DNA from: Melampsora larici-populina 98AG31
Lineage: Eukaryota; Basidiomycota; Pucciniomycetes; Pucciniales; Melampsoraceae
DNA: 64,000 bases
Direction: 5' to 3'
Assembly (NCBI RefSeq): GCF_000204055.1
Contig: NW_006768767.1
Span: 696,053-760,052, forward strand
Shown: piece by piece, positions 36,625 through 49,232 of the stretch
Layout of the letters: every line of letters begins with the position of its first letter
Position numbering within the stretch: position 1 is the stretch's first letter
Made by a program: the position numbers and the translations under genes
The notes under the pieces: generated by a model
Told to the model about the DNA's origin: nothing
What the model saw: only the letters and a program-made list of their open reading frames with translations
The model's database searches: none

Positions 36625-39134
36625 AGCAGAGAGGTTTCATGTTTTTTTCTTTCTTAAAACTTACTTTTTTTTTGTTCTTTCCTTTACACCTCAAAGAAAG
36701 TATGTTTTTTTTTTATCAAAACAAAACTGATTATTAAACAAATTTATTCATTAGTTTATTACACTTTTTTTTACTTTTTACTTTTTTGATGATGAGTCAA
36801 AGGAAGAGAACTGAAGGATATATAAAGAAAAATCAAAAAGATAATTGGATCCTTTCTTTTTGCTTTTTTCCATCTTCTATTGTCTTTGATTTTTCATTTT
36901 GCAAAGTTTGGGTTTTTTGATTTTTTTTATGAGGTTTTATTTATTCTTTGAAAGAATTTTTTTTTTTTGGTTTCTTGTTTTTTTTTGGGAAATTTCATAT
37001 ATTTAATTAATTTAAAGATATGAATCATTAATGCATTGAAGTGAGGATTTGATGGTTTATTTTTTTGGAACAGAGGGGGTGGGAGGAAGTCATGAAGGTG
37101 AGAGATGGACTTGGGATTTGGTTGGGATTGGGTGATGGATGGTGGGTTTGGGAATGGGATTAGTGGTGGAAGAGAAAAAAGTTGGTTTTGGTTGAGTACG
37201 TATTTGATGGATTGAAAGCTGGGGTGGGTACTCAAAGCAAGTAACAGACCATCAGATGGGCAAAAATAGATACTCACCTACAAAACTTTAACTAAGTTCC
37301 AATGCTGGACTTAACCACCAACTCCAGTTAAGGGGTTTATGTCCAAGGTTGATTTTTTTGTGTGAGATGTGTTGGAGCTTTTCACCAAAAACTGGTGGTC
37401 TTATAAAACTTTTTTTTGTACTTCAAACTTTATACCTCCACATTTATTCTTGCTGGAGTTGGTGGTTAGGTCCAGTGTTGAGACTTAATTAAGTTTGACT
37501 TCACATAGGTATTAGGGGTGAGCATAGAAAATATTTATTGTTTTTTTTTTCCAAGATTTCTTCAATTTGAGTTGTGAATTCTTTTTTATTTTCTTTTTGT
37601 TTTCTTCCTGCTTGTTAGCTGATTATATGGTCAACAGGAACTGAGCAGATGAACTAGGTCTTCCTTGGGCTTTTTTCCTTAGCCAAAGAAACCTCAGGGA
37701 GGGCTGGCCCATCTGATCACTTCATCTCAGCCACTCAGTTGCATCCCCTGATCTGGGGGAGACTTGTGTGTTTTACAACCAAATCCTATATGGTATCAGA
37801 GGTTTTTGGCTGGTTTTGGACATGATCCACTGACAGAAAATCGGTCCAGAGTTGTCAAATTTCATATTTTTGGGTTCTATGTAGTGAGAAACAAACATGA
37901 TGACGATGACCATTTTACAAGCTAGAGATTAACTGACAAAAGCCAGGATTTCTTGAAAACAACCATCTTGATATTTCATATCCCATATATTGCAATGGGA
38001 ATTTTAATTCAATTGATTATCTGCACTTGAACATCTTTTTGTTGAAAAAAAGATTGGTGAAACAACTTTTTCAATTGTTGTAGAATACATGACATATCAT
38101 TGGATTTGATTTGAAAGGTAAATCAAAAAGTCAATAAAGATATTGCTTTGAAATTTGTGCTCCAAATAGACTGAAACATGAAAATAAAGATATGTAATTC
38201 AAAACATATGAACATCATCAGACTTGAGTTTCATTGAATTATCAATTATGCAAACCACACCAGAGTTGATCCTATTCAGTCTTCAATCACATAGGTCAAG
38301 TTTCAATCTTCCTATTTGTGAATCACAATTTGGTAACTTTCTGGCCGCCCCTTCATGCAGGTCCATGGAGGCACAACCCAACATCAACAGGTCAAAGCTG
38401 GTGCTGTGACCCGGTCCTGAGTGTGACAGGGCACACCTGGAGCATTCTTGGGTAGACCCAATGGGATCCAGAAAACACTCAGGGCCAACCAGGGCACACC
38501 CAAAGGGCCCATGGGGGGGATCTGGTGTTTATTGCACATCTAGGTGTATGAAATTGCATATAAACCTTATCACAAATCTTTAGTGTTGCTACCCAAATAA
38601 GAATGTGTGCAGAGCTCAGCTGGCTTCATGAGCAAGGCTTTTCTGGATTTTTTTTGAAGGTTAGCTACCTGAACTGGTTTTCTCAAAGCCAAAACTTTGG
38701 GGATCTTGTCCTACATATCAGGTCAGACCATCACAGGACTCTCAGACTTGAGTATCAACCCAAATATTGTAAAAAATGGGGTGATTAGGTTTTTCAGGTA
38801 GGTGGGAAAAACTGATAAACAAAGAGGTCTTGAGAGTATCAGGCCATTAAGATGCTCATATTTTGCTTTGTAAAATATATGCTCATTTTCTTTGAACACA
38901 TCCACCATGCAAACGAAGTGCTTGAGTATGCTTCTGTGTAGACATCGAATGCTTATATCGATTTTGCCTCCTCAGTAGTAGGATATATTCAAGTGGATAT
39001 CTTTATAACTGAATTTGTCAAGTTCATCCCGATTGATTTTTGACTCTGTCAATTGATTCTCACCAAACCTCAACCTCATCAACTATATCTGATTCTCAAC
39101 ATGGCCTGGCCTGTCTTTCTACACCTTTCCCTAG
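36340..39134. other. Gene-free stretch after the kinase
   Basis: 36340-36960 is T-rich with GT runs (36570-36625), probably the kinase 3' UTR. A short inverted-repeat element lies at 37283-37497. 38340-38530 is GC-richer with agggcacacc words repeated near 38428 and 38491, but non-coding in all frames. The first exon of the following ribosomal gene is probably within 38900-39134 (see that entry). Confidence 0.4.
37283..37497. mobile_element. 215-bp MITE-like inverted-repeat element
   Basis: The ends are imperfect inverted repeats of about 45 bp: left AACTTTAACTAAGTTCCAAT then GCTGGACTTAACCACCAACT; right arm, reversed, AAACTTAATTAAGTCTCAAC then ACTGGACCTAACCACCAACT. A solo copy of the same end is at 31355. 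There is no coding capacity. I could not identify a clear target duplication, so the superfamily is unknown. Confidence 0.6.
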
Positions 39135-40245
39135 GTTATGGAGATTAGTATCAACCCAACTTACATCTCGTCCTACAACTTTAAATCCGAATCCGACTTC
39201 AATCTTACGTCCCTCAACCACTTCTCTTGTCTTACCATTTACACAATCAAGATACGCAACTACACTATCGGATCTTAAACCAGCTAAAGGATCAACACAT
39301 TCTGTTAGTCATAAAAGTTAATCAATTTAAATTAATGAATTGAGAACTTATATATTCTTCTGGGGCTTTTTTAGAGAAAACGGGTAGGAAGAGGTCAAGG
39401 TTCAGGGTATGGTGGAACTGCTGGAAGAGGTCATAAAGGTCAAAATGCTAATAAAGGAAATAGTCCAAGATTGGCATTCGAAGGAGGTCAAACACCTATC
39501 ACTAGATTATTCCCAAAGAGAGGTGCTCATCATCCGTAAGTGATGTTGATTTTTTCTGGCAATTGTGATCATAGAAGCACAAGTAGTGTGAAGGATCAAG
39601 GACTGATTGATTGGTGTCATTGTTTATAGAACCAAGGTTGAAATGTCCCCTTTAAATTTAGATCAACTACAACTTTGGATCGATCAAGCAAGAATAGACC
39701 CATCAAAACCAATTACTATGAAAGAATTACTTGATTCAAGAGCTATACATGGTATAAAAGACGGTGTCAAACTACTTGGAAAGGTCATCTCAATTTCCAT
39801 GTTGTTGTCAACGATCGCCAGTTTTCTTATGTGAAACTGATGACTCTTTAGTTCGACTTTGATTTTACAGGGTACGAGTCATTTCAACACACCAAAACTA
39901 ACAATCATAGTATCAAGAGCATCGAAATCAGCCATAGAAACGATTGAAAACTTAGGAGGCACCGTAATTTGTAAATTCTATAACCGATTAACCTTAAGAG
40001 CTTTACTTAAACCACATAGGTTTGCAGCCAAAGAAAGGTTTTTACCATCAGATTTACATCCGAGTAGGAAACGAGATTGGATGAGATATTCAGATTGGAA
40101 TCATAGAAGAGGGTATCTTGGAAATCTTGAATTAAGTAATGAAGTTATGAAGACTGTTAAAGAAGAGAGAAGAAAGATGGGTTGGGTTGATAGGGTTGAA
40201 ATTACTAATGAAGTTAGAAATAGAGTTGAAAATAGTCAAAGTTGA
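39135..40245 (+). CDS. MRPL10: Mitochondrial ribosomal protein uL15m (5' end unresolved)
   Basis: Exons 39135-39316, 39375-39535, 39630-39783 and 39872-40245 are in phase. The Arg/Ser/Thr-rich start ([16 protein letters not shown]) looks like a mitochondrial presequence. The L15 signature follows: [47 protein letters not shown], then the beta-domain [20 protein letters not shown] and a basic tail. uL15 is a 60S/54S-type large-subunit protein; the yeast homologue is Mrpl10. The first exon stays open back to 39040 but has no in-frame ATG. A plausible solution is a short exon from ATG 38907 (MQTK, donor at about 38918) spliced to 39135, or one from ATG 38926; both fit the phase, neither is proven. 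Confidence 0.85.
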
Positions 40246-40868
40246 AAGGAAGTTCAAAGTGATTAAAATTAACTTGCAATGTATTCAAGTTTTTAATTGA
40301 GGAAAGTTTATTGATTTTTTTCTGGGGATGAAGAGAGATTGTTATTATCATTTCACTAGAGAGTAATCAACTCCGATTGAGCGGAACTACTACAATCTAA
40401 ACTCGTTGATTGAAGCATCATTCTGTAGACTGAACCGAGGCTCTTACTGTGTTTATTTGAGCAGTTCTCAAAGTCAGTTACAGATCTGAGATAGACATTG
40501 AGAAGTTTGTTTAATATCATTGTGGAGTCCTCCCTTGATTTTTCCTAGTGGGTTGTGGAGAACTAGATTGAATCATGAATTGCATGGATTGTCGAATGCT
40601 GATGGATGGGTATTGGCATTGCCAGTGACCATGGTTTTCATGACAGGGACCAGGGTATTTGTTGAGACCTTTCACACTCAAGAGTTGCCTGTGAAGTGCC
40701 AATTTTCAGACTGTGACATCTCTTGACAAACTGTGAAAGTTGGTTTGATCGAATTTTAGTGGAAAAAGCTTTTGAAAGTTGAAAATCCAATTTAGTCCTT
40801 CTTCACCATCACCCTCACCCCTCACCCATCACCCTCATCCACCTCAACGGTCATTCAAATCTATCAAC
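40246..40868. other. Spacer before NUP192
   Basis: This 620-bp stretch holds the uL15m 3' end and the NUP192 promoter. 40780-40868 is C/T/A-rich (caccatcaccctcacccc), a likely leader. Short frames on both strands at about 40517-40726 mirror one another and are not called. Confidence 0.45.
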
Positions 40869-43800
40869 ATGACCATCGATTACGTTCCTGATCTCTTTTC
40901 TCACCTTTGCGAATTCCTTGAAGATACCTTCACGCGTCCAGATCCATCATTGGTACCGAAACTAAGGCTTGAACTTGATAGAGCGCGTCCTCATCTCATT
41001 AATCTCTTAGACAAACCATCACGAAATGCAAAAGAGGCTGAAAGGATTAGAAAAGGTATGCTTCCCTTTCATTGATGAAATTTATATCAGGAATGATTAT
41101 ATGATGACTTACAAGTTTTTATACGTGATTATGAACCCACATAGGCCAATTTGTTTATCAGGGTACCACGCACAGCCATACACCTGATTTCACACAAGAA
41201 GCACTTTATCTATCCGAACAACTTGATATCTCCGAGAACAATTGTGCAATACTTTTACAACATGGAATGTCAAGAAAATCGCGATACGGTAGAGCAAATG
41301 CAGATAGTGCTGTAATCATGTATTATCGAGAACGATCAGCACTTTTGAGATCTTTGAAATTGATTTTTCAAGCTGGAGATTCAGAAGAAATGATTCAAAG
41401 TGGAATGACAGATGAATTAGAAAAGTTTAGACAAGGCTTAGTAGAGAGTTCAGTAAAGATTAATAATAAACCATTTAATTGGATTGATAAAGTATTTGAA
41501 GAAGTTAAAAATTCAAAAAAAGAAATCCAAAAACTTAAGAATCAACTTACTTCAACCACACCGAACTTATCAAATCAAACAACTACACCTAATTTAGGAT
41601 TCGGATTTGGATCAAGTTTAAATAATTCAAATAATCAAACTTTAACAAGTTCAAATAATGTGATTGTAAAATTTAGTGATGAGATTGTTCAAAAAATGAT
41701 GGAACAACATCAATCTGAAAGAAGAGATTTAGGTCAAATCATTTATCTTATTGGATTCGCTCGACTTTTTCAACCATCTCATATTGCTTCATTAATCGAT
41801 AGTTTAGCCGAGATGGATTCTCAAGATCCTTTGATTTATCATTTTCTGACAACTTTCTTAGCTGCTATTGATGGGGATTGTACTTCTGTGACTGAAGCGG
41901 AGTATGATTACTTTCTTAATATATGGAATGATACAGCTTTCATGCGCGATCTTAATCAACGTTTAACTTCCAAACGATGGCTCGTTAAGCAGGCGAAAGC
42001 TGTTGCATTGCTACAATGGTGCCTCTTCCTCGGTTCAGCATACCAGTGAGTGATCTCCACCCCGGTCGGTCTCTATCTAGTACCAAAGGCTAGTGTTTTA
42101 TTGATGGTTTTCATCTGGTAGGCAAGAACCCAGGTTAGAACACGAGACTGAAATTTGGGAAGACCAAATCGATCAAATGGTCATGGCATCAATCCAAAAT
42201 GGCGCATTTCCTTTCATGGTGTCTGATTTACTAGGTTTCAAGAAGAAGAGCTTGTTGGAAGAGTCACCTTCTCGCGTATTAGGCCCTCGGTCTGAAGAAG
42301 CAATGCGTACCTCGACTGCTGATGACCTACTAGGAATCGAGGAAGACTTTAGATCTGAAGTAGTTTCACAAATCGATCGACTTATGATCAGTTTCGTCAC
42401 CTCGTTACAATCAGTTCTCCGACGACTTCGAAATCAGGAAGAAGATGCATTCGTTTCAATGTCAATGCAATTTCGACCAAGTCCTCAATTTACGGCTCCT
42501 GATGCATTTGAAAATACACCTGCACCTCCGAGACATGACATTGAAGCATTATTTGAAGTCATTGCTGCATTGCATCGCGATACATCTGACTCAGCACTGA
42601 TTTACTGGGGAGTCGATGAGGTGGAAGATGAAATGGGGTCACCTGCTATGATGTCTGGCCGGTCAACCAAACTGACTGGGTTTGTGAGATGGGCATCAGA
42701 ATGTCGGCAACTTGGCATGGTCAAATCATTTTACGAAATGCTCGCTTCTTTAGCAACTGGACCTCGTTGTAGTGATTTGGCTTATAGTTTCCTTTTGGCT
42801 GGATCTTGTGAAGAGAATGGTGTGAATCCACCACCAAACTTTGGTCGGATTGGAGATGGTCATGGGGGTTTAAACATTCCGAGTTGCGCTTGGTCTTCAA
42901 TTTTTGGTCAATTACAATATTATATTCAACTTTTACAGAGTAACGTTGGTCAAAAGAAATTACAATCCGATCCTCGTCAATTGGCGCCAGCTGAATTATC
43001 AATACTCAAAGGATACGCCAAGATTATTCGACAAGTGGTTAAATATTCTCCAACTGCTCAAGCTACTCTTTATGATCACCAGAAATATAAACCGATCCAA
43101 ACTCTATTTGCTTTGGCTGCATGTCCGATCTCTCTCGATCTTAAAGCTGAGCTGTTACTGGCCATCGCAGCCTTTGCGGCCCCGGGAAACAAAATTAGTC
43201 CAGATATCGCACGCAAGTGTTGGCTAACGTTGGAGCATAGTCAAATCTTATCAACTCATGTACTCGAATATCAATCCAGTTTCGGGCTAGGTGGCGCTAC
43301 TCAAGGTGGTTACGCATCTGGACAATTAGCTCAGACTGGGATCCTTGCTGAACTTGACGAAGTTGAAGCGGCTAATAGGATATACCCAAGTTCGACTGCC
43401 TTTATCACCCTCTTGGTCGCTCTGATTCATCCACCTATGCATCGCTCACCTGTGAAGAAAGGTGAAGAACTCGAGTTACAATCGATTCCTGAAAATCTAG
43501 GCGCTTTATCGCGTTCGCCTGGTATTGATCCTTATGTTAGATTTGTGATTGATGAAGTCTTTCGGAAAGTTGGTTCACGTGATTTCTTATTTCAAGAAGA
43601 GCGTTATAAGGTTTTTGAAGTCTGTTTGGCATTTATCGAACGTTGCTTGACATCCTACGATGTTGCATCTTTCTTGACCAGCACATCATTACCCGAAACA
43701 GATCCTGGAAACAAAAAACAAGCACATCACCGAACTATCTTTAGTGCTGTCACTCATCCTGGTTTCGATATCTTATTAAGAATACTGAACAATACTGAAT

Positions 43801-46800
43801 TGACGCGTCAGTTGTTTGAAACATTACTCAATGGACCTCGTTTTGTGGAAAACAGCCCTCAAAGATCAGATACGACATGTCGATGTGTACTTCGAACCCT
43901 GAGGATTATTAAAAGAGTCACAGAACTTCAAGGAGCTTTTCTAGGTGACGTCTTGCCTCACATTCTAGAATTTGCACCTGATATGATACCACAAGAGCGA
44001 TTGGTTTGGGCGAAATCGGCACAAAGTTTGGATCAACATATCTTCTATTCAAACAGTGTGGTGGTATCTACAGCGGTTTTGGTAGGTTGTATTGCGGATG
44101 ATGAAGTTGCATATCTTGCAGTCAAGCTCTTAGCGCATATAGCCGAATCTACCTTTTTCACTGCAGCAGATCACTTTCAAGGTCAATATCCAGGTCGAAT
44201 GAACCGATTACTTGGATTATTGGATTCATCTGAAGAAAGTCTTTTGATTCTTGGTAACTTTATTGGTCGATTAGAAGGAGCAGCATCAAGTTTCCGTGAT
44301 ATAGATGATGATGATTTTGTGGTTGATTTATCGGGTGAATTAGATGATCGAGATATGACAAGAGTTCAACCTGCAATTAGAAATGCTATCTTGGATCTTT
44401 TATTACGAAATACTCAACCACATCGAGTTGCTCCTAATTTTGCTCATTATTTATTAGGATTTGATGTTCGGACACCTAAAGATACTCTAAAGATTGCGGA
44501 CCCAAGATCACCAGAAGCCAAGTTGTCTTGTTTTCACACCATCTTAGACTTATTACGCATGGGACAAAGTGGTCCAGAAGGAGATGTACATGAACTAGGG
44601 TTCTCATTACTTGAGAGGGATACACTTTTAGCTGAAAAGGCATTCAAATTGATTCAACAATTATGTTTACATGATTATTCATCAAAGGCAGTATCTTATT
44701 ACCTTAGGTCGACTGAACGATATTTTGTTACACAGGCTAGTATTCTGCCACTCAATATTCCAGCAAATCCTGAAGTTGTTGGAGGTGAATTGACTTATAG
44801 TAGTGGAGAGAAGATTGTGACAAGCTGTAGTTCAGTTGTGGCTACCTTGAAAGCTACTGCTTGGCTTTTGGAATCTATCTCACTTGAATTGAACGTCTTA
44901 ACAGAACAGGTCCGCCGAGATAACGCTTCTGAATTAGTATCAGTTTTATTTGGATCAGCAAGTTCTTCAAATCAAGCAAGATCAATACTTGATCAAGCAG
45001 GAGCACCCGATCAATCACTTCCTAGGATGCAAGAATTATTTTTAAGATTAGATTTCAATTGGAAGAATTTTACTGAAGTTGAACCTCAAGGATTAAAGAT
45101 CTTTGGACATTTAAATTTTGAAGAATGTTGTATTGAAGATGAAAATGGATGTCAATTATTTGATCTTGGTTCAGTTTTGAATTTATTAGGTGTTACTAGA
45201 CAAGAAATGAAAAGACGAGGAATGTTAAATGGAACTGCTCAACAATTGGAATTACAAGATGAAATCAAATTTATCATTACATCGATTGTGATTGAAAACC
45301 AAAGAAGAGAAATTGCTTCAGCCCAATATCATATGCTTAGAGCTTGGAGTATACTTTTACGGTTGACTCTAACTCGAGCTTTTCATTTACTTCCACCAGA
45401 AAATCGACATGTGTTCTTATTGGATTTATTGGCTTCTGTACTTCCGAAATTGGTAGCAGGAGCTACAGATCCTAGCTCGGCTGAACTCTTAAGTGAGATC
45501 GTAGTGGCATTAATGATCAAATTAAGGCACGAAGGAACTCACTTGGAATCATTAGCACCTGGAGAAGCAACTCAAGCGTTTCCTTTTGATCGATTGATGC
45601 CTGTGCTAAGGGCTATCATCCAAAGTATCGTCTTGTCTAATACATCTAACGTTTTACGTGGAAATCTTTATGCTTCAATCTTGAGTTTTCTTCAACACGT
45701 TTATGCTACCAGTGCATGCCTAGATTCATCAAGTCAATCAAATTCAGAATCAATCGACATCTTAAAACTTGGAAATGAACCAACGTCTATGAACGATGAA
45801 ACTTCAACCCTAACAACCCAACGTAAATCCAATAAAAGAAATTCATTAGAAACCAATACGATGTCAATGTTTTTATCATCCTTTGAAAGATTATTACCTA
45901 TAATTTGTAAAGATTCAGTCATGGGAAATGAAGTTTGGAAATCTGTAGGATTTACAATTCTAGATTCGTTATTATTATTTTCAGATAAATTTCGTAATGG
46001 TGGTCAATTTATTAATGTTTTATCTAAGAATGGATTTTTGAAAGATTTTGTGGATCTTTTAAAAGATAATGAAGGTGATTTGATGGCTGTTCTAGAACCC
46101 GATCCTGGTAAGTCTGATTTAATATGTGTTTTTAGTTTATGTAATTTGCAGTACTAATGAACTTATTTTTTCGAATAGAATCTTTAAATGCATTATATGT
46201 TTATGAAACTCAAATGGCTTTCTTACTTAGAGTTGCTGCTACCAGAGCTGGAGCCGAGAAATTAATTGAAGCTAAAATCTTGGCTCGATTAGGAGAATGT
46301 AATTATTTAGGTCGTTCTTCTCAAGCACAACTTACTGATCCTGGTATGTAGAGTTTCTGAATGTTTGATTCCTTGAATAAAGTATGATGATCTTTTTCTA
46401 ACGTTCAAGCAATCTGTTTGTAGAGTTTGATACTTTTATCCCTTCGGCATCGGAAAGGTATCATCAGTTGTTATTGCCTGCTTTACAATTAGTTGCAAGT
46501 ATTTTGATTGCACTTGGATCTGAATCTTCTACAGCAGCACGAGAGGTGAGAGTTATTAAAATCTAATATGATTTCCATCGATTGTAAAATCTGACCATCA
46601 ATTTGATCTTTTCAGGCAGTATCTTTCATTGCTGCTCAACGAGAAATGTTGATCACTTGTCTTAGATCTCCGGTTAATTTAAGTACAAGTGTAGGAATTC
46701 AAGAAGTACACTTAGTGACTACTATCTTAAGAATAGCTTTACCATTAATTGGAGATCAAGAAATGGTAAGTGAACTGATGATGTTTTCGTCACACTATGC

Positions 46801-48275
46801 ATATATTGAAGATGAATTGATCTTTTTTCGTTTTAGGCTTCTTCAACTAGTTATGGTGCTATGCATAGTAGTTTACTTGCTATTTCTAGTACGGTTTGTG
46901 GTCATTTGAATTGGATTGAACGAGTGGGTCCAGTTACAGATAATGAAAGAGCAGATGCGACCATTAACGTTCCAGGTAAGATCATCAAGTCTATACCTGC
47001 TCAATAAGGCGCATTTCACTTATTTTTCTAATTTTTTTTTGGTGATTTTGTTTAATAGGCTCTACTACGAATTTCACTGTGTTTCAAGAAAAGATTAGAG
47101 ATTTGGCACTTTCGTTGGTTGGTAGTGTACTTACTTATTTAAGGGTTGCAACTCAGAGAAGAAGTAAGTGTTTGTGAAAAAGTTTTAATTTGACTGACTT
47201 AGGAGGTTTTGTGGGAAACTGATTGATTGATTGATTGATTTTTCGGGGGATTGATTAGGTAGGATAAGGTTTATGCCTGTTCTACTTCCCACATTGAGAC
47301 AAATTGAAGGTACAGCTGGAGTTATTGGTTGGTTTTAGTTTCGAAACTTTTGAAGTTTTTGAAGTTTTATTTATATACTGATTATATACTGAATGTTTTT
47401 GTGTTTTTATTTTTAGGACCAGGTCCTACCTTTAGAACGATTTTAGGATTCCTTAATGATTCAATCAGTTTATTGGAATTCACAATTTCACAAACTTCTA
47501 TCTTAACACAAAGGTTGAATAATTGGTCAAAGATTACTAGAGATGAAGTCACTGAGGTAAAGATTTGAAAAAACATTGCTAGCTTTTTTGTGGGGGAATA
47601 GGGTACTGATCATGGTTTGAATTTTTCTTAGATTCTTGGAGAAGAAGAAACAGGGAATTATGTGAATTATGATTCAGATAAAAAGTTGAAGGCTAAGAAG
47701 AAAATATTGGAAACTCTTGGTCGATCTTCTTCAAGATCAGTAGTAATATCAAGTAAGTTTCTTTTAAAAACCCCTTTTCTTGATATGAAATATTTGATTG
47801 AGATGCGCGATGTTTTACTGATAAATTTGATTTCGTTTAGATATCATTGATATGACATTACTTTTGTTTTGGAAAGATGCAACATATCATTTCGAAAATG
47901 ATGAACTGAATGAAATGCAATCCAATGAAAAGAAAAACCTTTTAACGATCTCATCATTTAAAGCTACTACCAATCATCAACAGTTTGGTAGAAATCAATT
48001 ACAAGAATCTAACCTTAAAGAAGATACACTTAATTCACTTAGACCGATGTTTTATAGATTACAAAATTTAGATTTGGTTAGTAATTTCTTTCTTTCTGAT
48101 GATGATGATGATTAATGAAAGAAAATTTGTGAGCTGATTTGGGTTTTTTTTGTTTTTTTGGGGGGAATGGTAGGCTAAAGGTGGGTTTAGTAAAGATGAT
48201 ATTAGGATTAGAAATTCTTATTTAGAAGCCTTAGTTAGAACTATTGGTAGTTTATTTCATAGTGTGACAGTTTGA
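40869..48275 (+). CDS. NUP192: Nucleoporin Nup192/NUP205
   Basis: Thirteen exons (40869-41055, 41145-42045, 42122-46107, 46179-46343, 46424-46545, 46616-46765, 46837-46975, 47059-47163, 47259-47309, 47417-47556, 47632-47752, 47841-48076, 48174-48275) sum to exactly 2135 codons, 2134 residues, within the usual size of the family. The N-terminus (FSHLCEFLEDTF...LLDKPSRNAKEAERI) and the short motif EALYLSEQLDISE...YGRANADSAVIMYYRERSAL are characteristic of Nup192/205. The rest is an all-helical superhelix (for example MIPQERLVWAKSAQSLDQHI) with a disordered insert near residue 1550. Nup192 is a large scaffold of the inner ring of the nuclear pore, binding Nic96, Nup53 and Nup145N. Exon 3 is nearly 4 kb while the 3' part is split into many small exons. 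Some introns are only about 60 nt. Confidence 0.93.
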
Positions 48276-49232
48276 AAGGAAACCAACCAATATCAATTGT
48301 GCTTAAGTGATAGTAGTTTGAGTTTAGTAATTCTTGTTTCTTATCAGACCTTCTGGTCTAGGGGTTTTTGCATTGAAGGAGGGGTTTATTTTGATTATAT
48401 TGAATTCATTTGAAAGGGGTTTTTCTAAGTTGTAATAAATCGGTAGTTATTATAAAATTCATTAGTCTAGTCAAGAGTTCAAAACTTTAATCTTACTTGG
48501 AAAAGGGTTAGAATTTGATGAGATTGGGGATTTTGTTTTATTTGTGGTTTGTCAAATTCTTTCAGTTCTTTCACATAGCATTTAAATATGTTGTGTATTC
48601 AGGTGCTGCAGGGTGCTGCTATCACAAACATTGGACTTGAACTTGGATTAGCTGTTAAGTTGTACAAATAAAATACAACCAAACAAGAGAATTGGGCAAA
48701 GAGTAGCACTGAGCTGCAGCATGTGGAAGAATCACTAGATGACATGTATTTCTATTGATACAACCCCTTGAGTAGGTCATTCGTGCCGCATTTTTCCTAC
48801 TTGTGATTGTGTTTTTGGGCACAAATTTTAAACACTGCAAAAACGTTGTATGAATGAGTGAAGAAAGTGTGCTCGAAGAGATTTACACATGAGATCAGTG
48901 TGTAAACTTTCAAAATATAGTGTTGAAACTTGAAAGGTTATAATTGGAATGGAGTTTTTGGTCACGGAAAGCGTTTCTTTCATGTAAAGTAACAAAGTAG
49001 TACACTGTATTTACAATGCTATCTCACACGAGATCAGGAACTATACATTGGTGAAAAAATAAAACCACTTCAACAAGTTTTATGGAAAGTCTTTTCTAAT
49101 CGCGAAAGCCAGAATGAGTGTAAAGAAAATCTAAGGAAAAGTAATACAAGAAAGAACCCAAAAAAGAGTGTATTGTACAAGTACATTGATCGTAATCAAA
49201 CACATCAAGGTCTATTCAGTCACGCTTTCGAT
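48276..49232. other. Intergenic between NUP192 and esterase-like gene
   Basis: Convergent 3' ends of the two genes; no further gene seen. AT-rich with small unconvincing frames. Confidence 0.45.
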
